From assembly GCA_964437445.1 (NCBI GenBank), contig CAYTGR010000011.1, forward strand, positions 25,709 to 89,708: a stretch of DNA of 64,000 bases, given 5' to 3'. This document shows positions 56,801 to 63,942 of the stretch, in pieces. The notes below the pieces were generated by a model. The model was given only the letters and a program-made list of their open reading frames with translations, was not told where the DNA came from and ran no database searches. The DNA is from CAYTGR01 sp964437445. GTDB lineage: Bacteria; Chloroflexota; Anaerolineae; B4-G1; SLSP01. Each line of letters begins with the position of its first letter. The first letter of the stretch is position 1. Position numbers and translations under genes: made by a program.

Positions 56801-57832
56801 GGGGATGCTCTTGAGCAACGCGCGGGGTTGGGTGATCACCTTCTGGCCGTGGCGCAGGTGGCAGGAATCGGCGTAGGTGACGCGGACGGGCAACGCGCCC
56901 TGCGGCGGGACATGCAGATGGGTGAGGATAAACTCGCTGATGTCTTGCACTTGGGCGACAAACTGGCGGGCCTTTTCGGCATAAACCGGGTCATGGCGCA
57001 ACATGTGCGGATATTCCTTGATGTGCGCGCCGCAGCCGCCGGCGTTGTTGATAATGGCCACATACTCACCGGAAAGGAAGGCATCAATGTTGGCGCGGGC
57101 CAGCTGCAAGGCCAGCTCTTCGTGACCGGTGTGCAGTTGCGCGGCGCCGCAGCAGGTCTGGCCGGTCGGGAAGTGCACCTCGTAGCCGTTGCGCTGGAGG
57201 ATGCGGACGGTCGCCGCGTTCATGCGAGTCAGGAACGCTTCCTGAATGCAGCCGACGAAAAAGGCCACCTTGCCCCGGTACTCGCCGAGCGCCGGCGCCG
57301 GCTGCCCCAGTTTGAGGTAGTCGGTGGTGATCTCCGGCAGGATCGCCTCCATCCCTTTGAGCGGCTGCGGCAGGAAATCCAGCCCCCGCACCAGCTTTTG
57401 CAGGCCACTCTTCTCGTAAATTGCCATCAAGCGCGCCATCGTCTTGAGCCGGCCCAGGTGCGGCATCAGCTGGTACAGCCCCAGCCAGGTCATGAAGCGC
57501 TCGACCGCGCCGATGGGCCGGTTGTGCTCCAGGTCAATGCGCGCGCCCTCAATCAGCGCGCCGTATTGCACGCCGGAAGGACAGGCGGTTTCGCAGGCGC
57601 GGCATTCCAGGCAGAGCAGAATGTGCTCGGCGTAGGCGGCGCGGAACTCTTCCGGCGTCAGTTCGCCTTTGGCAGCGGCGTTCATCAGGACGATGCGCCC
57701 GCGTGGCGCGTCCATCTCCGTCCCGAAGACTGCGTAGGTCGGGCAGGCTTCCAGGCAAAGCCCGCAGTGCACACACTGCTGAAGCAGCTGCCGGTATTCG
57801 GGTGAAGTCATCACGGACAACGATAAAGACAT
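53870..57832 (-). CDS. glcFDE-like: glycolate/D-lactate oxidase GlcF-GlcD-GlcE fusion
   Basis: A single uninterrupted 1,320-residue polypeptide carrying three subunits that are normally separate. Residues about 1-425 are GlcF-like: two [4Fe-4S] motifs (CVHCGLCLEACP, CLECRACETACP) and two CCG motifs (TCCGAAQ, RCCGSAG). About 460-910 is GlcD-like, a FAD/FAD_C oxidase with ARGAGTGLSGGA, DPASGKTATMGGNIAENAGG, HAGDGNLHP and TGEHGVGIEK. About 925-1320 is GlcE-like, with TVGGLVAANLNGP and KNVAGYDLPKLFVGSYGTLG. The F-D linker (near DHGLQITDHGLGRRE) is a translated copy of the intergenic GACCAC word repeat. ATG 57832 follows AGGAGGTCCC. The enzyme would oxidise glycolate or D-lactate to glyoxylate or pyruvate. 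Confidence 0.93.
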   Translation of the reverse strand: MSLSLSVMTSPEYRQLLQQCVHCGLCLEACPTYAVFGTEMDAPRGRIVLMNAAAKGELTPEEFRAAYAEHILLCLECRACETACPSGVQYGALIEGARIDLEHNRPIGAVERFMTWLGLYQLMPHLGRLKTMARLMAIYEKSGLQKLVRGLDFLPQPLKGMEAILPEITTDYLKLGQPAPALGEYRGKVAFFVGCIQEAFLTRMNAATVRILQRNGYEVHFPTGQTCCGAAQLHTGHEELALQLARANIDAFLSGEYVAIINNAGGCGAHIKEYPHMLRHDPVYAEKARQFVAQVQDISEFILTHLHVPPQGALPVRVTYADSCHLRHGQKVITQPRALLKSIPGVELVELQQPDRCCGSAGIYNIVQVETANAILDAKLADIAATGAEVLVVTNTGCAMQLISGVRRARLPIKVMHLAEVLDLSYRVAEQGDHGLQITDHGLGRRETSGASLVPRKIGKELPPRARPPQEPALRELGRQLGPGRVITDRVELLTYERDAALDKGWPDAVILPHTTAEVQRLVQWAREQRKPLIARGAGTGLSGGAVAEHGGLILEFSHMKRVVELDRAGRSVVVEPGVINLALDALVKTQGLYYPADPASGKTATMGGNIAENAGGPHCFKYGVTTNYITGLEVVLADGQVVRLGGRALDYPEYDFVGLFNGSEGTLGIITEASARLVGNPPAIKTLRAAFQTIEAAGAAVSAIIARGLIPATLELMDQKIMQIVEDYLHLGLPVQAGALMIVEVDGYPESLDAQMDEVLAVLHEHHAFDLQIARTAAERDALWYGRKSALGALARLAPSFYLVDGTVPRSRLATAIAGVNQLCERLGLKVAYVMHAGDGNLHPFVLIERPDDPEFMARIAEAGRQILKLCAELGGTITGEHGVGIEKRDFMPLVYNGAELAAMRELKQLFDPEGLLNPGKIFPPQLPPVTKVHGEPPTGAVFTPRSAEETAGGLAALTAAGRPVHIGHSGASNGAVQLSTAALRDIITYTLDDLYVQVGAGLPLAELQARLARDGMQVALAAPWPETTVGGLVAANLNGPLRMRYGGVRDQLLCATVALADGRVLRAGRPLVKNVAGYDLPKLFVGSYGTLGVLTDVTFRITPLPRLRRTLLMPVSALAEGLRWAGELLPRALVASALVLVKGAAVPELGASPYTLAYTAEGFPQDVERELALLGQALQQAGAPQPLEVEAPTGTALWARFLGGAPADELLVRVGVPVKALPEYALAQERVWADRPVLLDVAAGQLYAHAPADGNAAAWLAALREPALAAGGYAVVLAAPASCAVERWGYQPASLPLMRGLKAQWDPAGILNRGALGM
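56510..56537. repeat. GACCAC word repeat inside the GlcF-GlcD junction
   Basis: GTGGTCTGTGATCTGTAGTC then CGTGGTCA on the plus strand. It is the same word family as the clearly intergenic copies at 2310, 31770 and 61037, but here it is within an open reading frame. Confidence 0.75.
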
Positions 57833-57841
57833 GGGACCTCC

Positions 57842-57962
57842 TGAAACGTGAAACGTGAAACGTGATGCGTGACAGGGCAAGCGACGACTCCGTATGAATG
57901 ACTGCTCACCGCTTACTGCTCACCACTCACTGCTCACCACTCACTGCTCACCGCCCCCCATC
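57842..57962. repeat. GTGAAAC and CTCACCACTCACTG word repeats
   Basis: Just upstream of the GlcFDE start are three GTGAAAC words, then (57897-57960) about five copies of the word CTCACYRCTYACTG. They fill the space to the lutC stop. Confidence 0.7.
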
Positions 57963-58604
57963 ACCACTCAGCGCCCAGACGTAGAGCTCTTGTGGGCCGT
58001 GAACGCCCAGCGTGACGGTCAATTCAATATCGGCGGTGCGGCTGGGGCCGGTGATGAAAATGAGGTAATTGTGAGCTTTAGCCTGAGCGAAGACCTGGTG
58101 CAGGTCGGCGCGGAGGGCCGCCGGGCGCAGGAGCGCCAGGTGGACACGCGGCAACAGCGAGACGGCGCGCGGTTGCTCCGCCGACGAGAGCAGGCCAATG
58201 GTGCCGGTATCGGGCACGGCGAAATCCACGCCGGTCACACCCAGGTCGCAGGTCGCCAGGGTCTGCTTATCGGCATGGGCCGGGATGAGCGTCACGCCCA
58301 GCACCCGCAGGTGATCGGCTAAGCGGAGCGCCGCCAGGTCGGCCGTCTCCCAGAGCACGGCGCGCTGCACCCGCTCGGCGGCGACCAGGTCACGCAACGC
58401 GGCTTCCAGCTCTCCCGCCGGCAGCCGGCGCGCTTTGGCGCTGATCTTGGCAAGCTCGGCCAGCAGCAAATCCAGCTCTGCCTCCGGGTCGCCGGGCACG
58501 CGCGGCGGCAGGATGGCCGGGCGCGGCGCGACCGGAGCGCCCGGCTGCCGCCCCAACGAGCGGCGGACGGCATCCAGCACGGGATTAGTCAGCGAATAGT
58601 CCAT
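57948..58604 (-). CDS. lutC: LutC-like LUD-domain protein
   Basis: A 218-residue protein of the LutC/YkgG family (LUD domain), part of the LutABC iron-sulfur lactate-oxidation complex. Family features: GVTGVDFAVPDTGTIGLLSS, PRAVSLLPRVHLALL and FITGPSRTADIELTVTLGVH-GP. ATG 58604 follows GAGGTGATT; the upstream frame reads the GTGAAAC repeat. It lies about 150 bases after lutB on the same strand. Confidence 0.92.
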   Translation of the reverse strand: MDYSLTNPVLDAVRRSLGRQPGAPVAPRPAILPPRVPGDPEAELDLLLAELAKISAKARRLPAGELEAALRDLVAAERVQRAVLWETADLAALRLADHLRVLGVTLIPAHADKQTLATCDLGVTGVDFAVPDTGTIGLLSSAEQPRAVSLLPRVHLALLRPAALRADLHQVFAQAKAHNYLIFITGPSRTADIELTVTLGVHGPQELYVWALSGDGGR

Positions 58605-58623
58605 AATCACCTCGGTAAGAAAG

Positions 58624-58671
58624 AGTGAAACGTGATGCGTGAAACGTGATGCGTGAAACGTGATGCGTGAG
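58624..58671. repeat. GTGAAACGTGATGC word repeat
   Basis: Three tandem 14-base units of GTGAAACGTGATGC (58624-58665) plus a partial copy lie between lutB and lutC. Confidence 0.75.
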
Positions 58672-58755
58672 ATGTCACCGCAATTTCTGTTGCCTGCCGT
58701 CCAAGAATTTTTCACGAAGACACAACTGTCACCACCACGCTATCTATTCGTGGCT

Positions 58756-60279
58756 TCATTTGTGGTTCGCACGCCGATCTGTTTGAATGAACCGGTACAG
58801 GAACCCGGCAGCGAGGGCCACCAGCGCCACCGCCAGGAGCGTGCGACGGGAGTCACGTTGCCCCGTGCGCCTGGCCCACCAGCCCCGAAAGCGCGCCCGG
58901 AACGGCATGAACGGGCGCGTCTGTGTCCAGCGGCTGAGCGGCGGCGGCAAGGAGGGAATCCACTCACCCCGGCGGAAGGGCGCCAGCACCAGCGGCAACA
59001 GTTGCGTGCCGAGCCGGTAGAGCCACGGCCACCCCAGCGCCGGGACGGCCGCCTGGGCCGCTAAGCGTGTCACCGCCGGAGCGGAAGGCGGTTCTAAGGC
59101 ATCTCCCTCCGCGACACGACGGCGCAGGTGGCGGAAGATGCTGAGGAAGGGCACCTTGACCGGGCAGACCTCCTCGCAAGCGCCACAGAGCGACGAGGCG
59201 TAGGGCAGCGCGCGGGCGACCTCGCCGCCCAGCAGCTGCGGCGTCAGGATCGCGCCAATCGGGCCGGAGATGAACCAGCCGTAGGCAAACCCCCCCACAT
59301 TTTTGTAGACCGGGCAGACATTCAGACAGCAACCACAGCGGATACACTTGAGCGTCTCGCGCCCGCCGGGATCGCGCAGAATGCGGCTGCGGCCGTTATC
59401 CAGCAGGACGACATGGAGCTCGCGCGGGCCGTTTTCCCCCTCGGCGCGGCGCGGCCCAGTGATGAACGAGGTGTAGGTGGAGAGCTTCTGCCCGGTTGCG
59501 CTACGCGCCAGCAGTTTGAGCAGCACCGTCAGCGTCTCCCAATCGGGCACCACCTTGTCAATCGCCACCACCGCCACGTGGAGGTCGGGCAGGGTGGTGC
59601 ACATCCGCCCGTTGCCCTCGTTGGTCACGGTCACGAGCGTGCCGGTCTCCGCCACCAGGAAGTTCGCGCCGGAGATGCCCATGTCGGCGGCGAGAAAGGC
59701 CGCGCGGAGCGTGCGGCGCGCAATGGCCGTCAGCGCCACGGGATCGGGCGGGGCCTCCACGCCGAGTTTCTCGGTGAAGAGCGCGGCGATCTCCTCTTTC
59801 TTCAGGTGGACGGCCGGCACGATGATGTGCGAAGGTCCCGTCCCGGCCAGCTGGATGATGAATTCCCCCAAATCGGTCTCCAGCACCTGCATCCCCGCTG
59901 CCTCCAGCGCGTGGTTGAGGCCGATCTCTTCTGTCGCCATGGATTTGACCTTGACGATGCGCTGCACACCGTGCTCGCGGGCGATCTGCAAGACGGCAGC
60001 GCGGGCCTCGGCGGCGTCGGCAGCCCAGTGGACCTGGACGCCGGCGGCCTCCAGCTGGCGCGCCGCCTGCTCCAGGTAGGCATCCAAGTGCAAGAGCGTG
60101 TGGAGCCGGAGCTCGTGCGCGGCCTGGCGGAGCTCCTCCCATTGCGGCATCTCCGCCACCCGCGCGCTGCGGGTGCCGAAAAAGCGCCCCGTCGCCTGCT
60201 GCACTGCCGCCGGGATGGTCGGCGGCACCCGTTGCGTATAGCCGCGAAAATCAATGGTGGTCGGCACCTCCCCGCTCAT
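58756..60279 (-). CDS. lutB: LutB-like iron-sulfur protein with C-terminal membrane helix
   Basis: A 507-residue protein of the LutB/YkgF family. The N-terminal LUD domain has VKSMATEEIGLNHALEAAGM, GTGPSHIIVPAVHLKKEEIA and the GISGANFLVAETGTLVTVTN stretch. A ferredoxin-like pair CIRCGCCLNVCP and CGACEEVCPVKVP binds two [4Fe-4S] clusters. The last 40 residues, beyond the usual family end, hold a hydrophobic helix (LLAVALVALAAGFLYRFI) that could anchor the complex to the membrane. It starts by ATGA overlap with lutA. Confidence 0.93.
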   Translation of the reverse strand: MSGEVPTTIDFRGYTQRVPPTIPAAVQQATGRFFGTRSARVAEMPQWEELRQAAHELRLHTLLHLDAYLEQAARQLEAAGVQVHWAADAAEARAAVLQIAREHGVQRIVKVKSMATEEIGLNHALEAAGMQVLETDLGEFIIQLAGTGPSHIIVPAVHLKKEEIAALFTEKLGVEAPPDPVALTAIARRTLRAAFLAADMGISGANFLVAETGTLVTVTNEGNGRMCTTLPDLHVAVVAIDKVVPDWETLTVLLKLLARSATGQKLSTYTSFITGPRRAEGENGPRELHVVLLDNGRSRILRDPGGRETLKCIRCGCCLNVCPVYKNVGGFAYGWFISGPIGAILTPQLLGGEVARALPYASSLCGACEEVCPVKVPFLSIFRHLRRRVAEGDALEPPSAPAVTRLAAQAAVPALGWPWLYRLGTQLLPLVLAPFRRGEWIPSLPPPLSRWTQTRPFMPFRARFRGWWARRTGQRDSRRTLLAVALVALAAGFLYRFIQTDRRANHK

Positions 60280-61010
60280 GCGGCACCTCCTTGCGCTGCC
60301 AGCACCTCAATCAAGTGTAAGGCCCGGATAGACGAGCCGGCCCGTTGCAGCCCGCCCGCGATATTCATCAAGCAGCCAGCCTCGCCGATGACGACGTATT
60401 CCGCGCCGCTGGCGATGATGTTCTGCACCTTGGCCGCCATCATCTTCTCGCTGACCTCCGGGTAGACCACACTGAAGATGCCGCCAAAGCCGCAGCAGGT
60501 CTCCTCCTCGTGCAGCGGGATCAACTCCAGGCCGCGCACGGCGCCCAGCAGCTGTTTGGCCTCGGTGCGGAGGCCCAACCCGCGCAGCAGGTGGCAGGAA
60601 GCATGGTAGGTCACCTTGTGCGGGAAACAGGCCCCCACATCCACCACCCCCAGCCGGTGCACCAGGAACTCGCTGAACTCAAAGGTGCGCGCCGCCAGGT
60701 CCACCGCCAGCGCGTGTTCGGGGCTGCCGGGCGGGAAAAGCTTGGGATAGTGGCGCACCATATCCACACAAGAGCCGGAGGGGGAGACCACCGGGGCGTT
60801 GCTGCGGCTAAAAGCTTCCAGCCAGCGGCGGGCCAGCGGGCGCGTCTGCGCTTCAAAGCCACTGTTGTAAAGCGGCTGGCCGCAACAGGTCTGCTCCGGC
60901 GGGAAGGTGAGGGTCACGCCGAGCCGCTCCAGGATCGCCACCATCCCTTCCAGCACCGCCGGCAGGAAATTTTCGGCCAGGCAAGTGATAAAAAGTTGGG
61001 CTTGGGTCAT
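60276..61010 (-). CDS. lutA: LutA-like CCG-domain protein
   Basis: A 244-residue protein of the LutA/YkgE family with two CCG (cysteine-rich) domains: TCCGQPLYNSGF and TCCGFGGIFSV, with CLAEN and GEAGCLMNI. Together with LutB and LutC it oxidises L-lactate to pyruvate. The ATG follows AAGGAGTAAGCA-like sequence on the minus strand. It precedes lutB with a four-base overlap and follows the NRAMP-like gene after a repeat and a hairpin. Confidence 0.93.
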   Translation of the reverse strand: MTQAQLFITCLAENFLPAVLEGMVAILERLGVTLTFPPEQTCCGQPLYNSGFEAQTRPLARRWLEAFSRSNAPVVSPSGSCVDMVRHYPKLFPPGSPEHALAVDLAARTFEFSEFLVHRLGVVDVGACFPHKVTYHASCHLLRGLGLRTEAKQLLGAVRGLELIPLHEEETCCGFGGIFSVVYPEVSEKMMAAKVQNIIASGAEYVVIGEAGCLMNIAGGLQRAGSSIRALHLIEVLAAQGGAA

Positions 61011-61036
61011 TGCTTACTCCATGAAGGGTTTGACTA

Positions 61037-61070
61037 TAGACCACAGACCACGGACTACGGACCACAAACC
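61037..61070. repeat. GACCACGGAC word repeat upstream of lutA
   Basis: TAGACCACAGACCACGGACT then ACGGACCACAAACC. This intergenic copy shows the likely source sequence of the translated linker at 56510-56537. Confidence 0.75.
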
Positions 61071-61148
61071 CTGGCCAACCGCTGTAGCCGATCGCGGTCT
61101 GTCGTCCGTCTCTGCCGTCTCTTCAAGTTTACTCACACTTCTCCAGCA

Positions 61149-61202
61149 AGCAAATCAGCGAATCCAACGGTCCCCCTCGGCCCGCCGATTCGCTGATTTG
61201 CT
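61149..61202 (-). terminator. 16-bp perfect hairpin between the NRAMP-like gene and lutA
   Basis: Arms 61149-61164 and 61187-61202 (AGCAAATCAGCGAATC and its inverse) pair perfectly around a 22-base loop, 15 bases past the transporter stop. It could stop or reduce read-through into lutABC. Confidence 0.65.
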
Positions 61203-61216
61203 GACTGGCGCTGGCT

Positions 61217-62722
61217 TTAGAAGGTGACCAGGGGAGTCCCGGTGAACTGCACAAACAGGAAGTTGATGAAGAAAAAGCCGTAGAATAGCACCATCGCCAG
61301 CAGAGCGGCAATTCCCCACCACTTGATCCGCGCCGCAGGCGGCAGTTTGAGGTTGAGATAGAGCATCATCAACGGAAAGACGATCGCTGCAAAGTTCGCC
61401 ATGTTGGCCGAGATGACCAGCAGTTGAGTGGGCAGCGCCAGGTGGATGATGATGCCAATCACAATGACGAAGACGACCGCCATCGGATAGTAAAACTTGC
61501 GGGCATCGCCTTTCGTCATCTCATGGAACTTCGGGACCATGCTGTAGAGTGAATCGGTCGTGTTGCGGATCAGCATCTCCAGAATGGTGGCCTGCGTCTT
61601 GAAGAGGGTGAAGGCGCCTATCACCAGGGTCAGGGTGAAGAGCCAACCACCGTAGTTGCGCCCCAGCTCAGTCGCCGCGTAGATCGGCATGTTAGCCTTG
61701 TCGGGCACGCCAGCGCCGGGGATTTGGGCCAGATACGCTACTAAGATGGCCGGAATAAACATACCAAGCATCGCACCAATGAAGAAAATGAGCCACTGAT
61801 CCATCGCCAGGAAGCGCCACCATTTCTTCCACAGGGAGACATTCTGCTCGGTCTCGCGGAAAGTGACGCCGGAAATCATCACATCTTTGGCCTCGCCGCC
61901 GACCAGGCCGGAGATGAAGCCCACCCGATGGCCCATGCCGTAGCCCTTATCGCGGTAGTAGTTGATCAACATGAAGTTGAAGCCCGCGCCAAAACCGGTG
62001 TAGCCGATAATCGCGCCCAGCAACGAGACGTCCATCCCTTTGGGCACGGCCGCCGGGATAACCGTGGAAGCAAGCGCTTTGCCCCAGAAGGAGGCCGGCA
62101 CCACCGCAATGGCCGCCACCACAATAAAGCCCAACACAAACCAGACCGCAAAGGTGTTGAATTTCTCCAGGGTGTTGGAGACCTTTTCACCAAACAGGTA
62201 CATCACGAAGGAGAGGAACATCAAGCCAATGCCGATGAGGCGCACGATTTCCAGTTCCTCCTTCGTGTTCTGGCGGCCGGTCACCAGCGTGAAAATGCTC
62301 TGGCCGGCCGTGGAGGCCCAGCCCCCCCAAATCCAGCCCAGGTAAATCATAATCAAAGTAGCCGGGACCCAGAAAACTTTACCCGGCGGGACACGGCTAA
62401 ACGCCACCGTGGGGACTTCGCCCGTCGCCACGGTGAAGCGCGCGCATTCCAGGTTGTAGAGCGTTTGCAGGATCGCCGAGATAGTGATCAGCCAGCCGAT
62501 GCCCATGAAGCCATACTTGGCAAAGGCCAATGGCCCTAAGAGCCACTCGCCGCTGCCAATGGAAACCCCCAGCGCGATCATGCTCGGCCCCAAGACCGTA
62601 GCCAAAATCTCTTTCGTGCCCAGCTGGGGGATCTTGAAAACTTCCTCGGGGGTGGGCAAATCATCTAACGGCAGTGCGGGGCGGCTGACGCCGATTTGAA
62701 AAGTCTCTTTTTTTACAGCCAT
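61217..62722 (-). CDS. NRAMP-fold transporter lacking the canonical metal motifs
   Basis: A 501-residue, about 11-helix membrane protein related to the Nramp family (LeuT-like fold). In classical Nramp the first helix carries DPGN and the sixth MPH, which bind Mn2+/Fe2+. Here the first-helix region reads GPSMIALGVSIGSGEWLLGP (GSGE at 56-59), and the likely sixth helix GYTGFGAGFNFML lacks MPH. Metal transport is therefore doubtful. Its place at the head of a lactate/glycolate-oxidation block suggests an organic-acid or other non-metal substrate, which is inference. ATG 62722 lies 9 bases from AGGAGG. Confidence 0.85.
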   Translation of the reverse strand: MAVKKETFQIGVSRPALPLDDLPTPEEVFKIPQLGTKEILATVLGPSMIALGVSIGSGEWLLGPLAFAKYGFMGIGWLITISAILQTLYNLECARFTVATGEVPTVAFSRVPPGKVFWVPATLIMIYLGWIWGGWASTAGQSIFTLVTGRQNTKEELEIVRLIGIGLMFLSFVMYLFGEKVSNTLEKFNTFAVWFVLGFIVVAAIAVVPASFWGKALASTVIPAAVPKGMDVSLLGAIIGYTGFGAGFNFMLINYYRDKGYGMGHRVGFISGLVGGEAKDVMISGVTFRETEQNVSLWKKWWRFLAMDQWLIFFIGAMLGMFIPAILVAYLAQIPGAGVPDKANMPIYAATELGRNYGGWLFTLTLVIGAFTLFKTQATILEMLIRNTTDSLYSMVPKFHEMTKGDARKFYYPMAVVFVIVIGIIIHLALPTQLLVISANMANFAAIVFPLMMLYLNLKLPPAARIKWWGIAALLAMVLFYGFFFINFLFVQFTGTPLVTF

Positions 62723-63273
62723 CTATTCATTCCTCCTGACCTGATCATGAAAACGTTTGGGTGATTAAACCAGAAAAGAGCTATCCATCCAGTGGTTTCA
62801 GGTGCGCTGTGACCTCCTTTTTGTAGAGATATATCGGTGAGCGGTGAGCAGTGAGCAGTAAACCCCTGCTCACTGCTCACATTTTCATTCTTGGGTCTCA
62901 TGCAGGCAAGGTTAAGCAAGCGTAGTGCAAACTTTAGTTTGTATCCTGGCCACCAACTAAAATTTGCCTTAACAAGCAACCACAGACAACAGTCCTCTAC
63001 TACAGCCAAGGAGGCTAAACTGTGGTCAGCGGTCCGTTATCTGTGGTCCACGAAGGCATTTCTCTCGCCAACCAAATAGGGAGCACCTCGAGTTAGATAC
63101 TATAAAAATATAGCTGGTGAGGGGAAATTAGCAATCGCTCTTTGGAGTGAAAAAGGGATGAGGGGGAGGGAACAAGAGCATGAGAGCATGAGAGCGTGAG
63201 AGCGTGAGAGCGTGAGAGCATGATTGCTGCTCTCTGCTCACTCCTTAACTGGTTTCTATGTTCGAGGAGGCCA
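62723..63273. other. 551-base intergenic region upstream of the lactate/glycolate block
   Basis: No gene is supported. It carries GTGAGCAGTGAGCAG words (62834-62880), an inverted repeat with one mismatch (GCAAACTTTAGTT 62927-62939 with AACTAAAATTTGC 62955-62967) that could be a regulator site or terminator, GACCAC-like words, and near 63095-63110 an AT-rich CTATAAAAATATAG palindrome. Transcription of the NRAMP/lut/glc genes probably starts here. Confidence 0.55.
63180..63227. repeat. 8-bp tandem repeat RTGAGAGC
   Basis: Five consecutive units (ATGAGAGC twice, GTGAGAGC three times) plus a decayed sixth. A simple-sequence tract that could vary in copy number. Confidence 0.8.
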
Positions 63274-63924
63274 CTAAAGCAAGCCGCTGCGCCGGGCGTA
63301 GAAAGCAGCCTCCGAGCGGCTGTTGACGTGCAACTTTTCCAGGATGTTGCGGACATGGGTCTTCACCGTGTGCAGGCTGAGCTGTAACCGCTCGGCGATC
63401 TCCTTGTTGCTGGCTCCCTGCGCCACCAGCGCCAGCACCTCCTGCTCGCGCGCACTCAAGGGTTCCAGCTCGTGGTCGGCAAACTGGGCGCTGAGCCGAC
63501 GGAACTCAGCCAGCAGATTGCGGGCCATTGCCGGGCTGATTGCGGCTTCTCCCCGCCCCACGCTGCGCAAAATATCCACCAGCTGTTGCGCGCGCAATGT
63601 CTTGAGCAGGTAACCCTGCGCGCCCAGCTTGATCGCCTCAAAGAGCGTGGCCTCATCCTCCCGCACGGTCAGGATGATGATGCTGGTTTCTGGCAACACC
63701 TGCTTGATGAGCCGGGTCGCCTCCAACCCATCGCCGCCGGGCATGGAGATGTCCATCAGCACAATGTCAGGCCGCAACTCCTGCGCCTTGACCAGCGCTT
63801 CCAGCCCATCTCCGGCCTCGCCTACCACCACCATGTCCGGCTGCTCAGCCAAGACACGGATAATGCCCTCCCGGAAAAGGGGATGATCATCGGCAATCAG
63901 AATGCGAAGTGGTTCGTGATCCAT
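63274..63924 (-). CDS. NarL/FixJ-family response regulator
   Basis: A 216-residue regulator with acidic pocket DD12-13, phospho-acceptor Asp58 in VLMDISMPGGDG, the conserved Lys in YLLKTLRAQQ, and a LuxR HTH (LSAREQEVLALVAQGASNKE, LSLHTVKTHVRNILEKL). Its kinase is not next to it inside the window and may lie beyond the right edge. It is upstream of, and co-directional with, the NRAMP/lut/glc block, a possible target. Confidence 0.93.
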   Translation of the reverse strand: MDHEPLRILIADDHPLFREGIIRVLAEQPDMVVVGEAGDGLEALVKAQELRPDIVLMDISMPGGDGLEATRLIKQVLPETSIIILTVREDEATLFEAIKLGAQGYLLKTLRAQQLVDILRSVGRGEAAISPAMARNLLAEFRRLSAQFADHELEPLSAREQEVLALVAQGASNKEIAERLQLSLHTVKTHVRNILEKLHVNSRSEAAFYARRSGLL

Positions 63925-63942
63925 CCAGATATCCTCCCCCCT

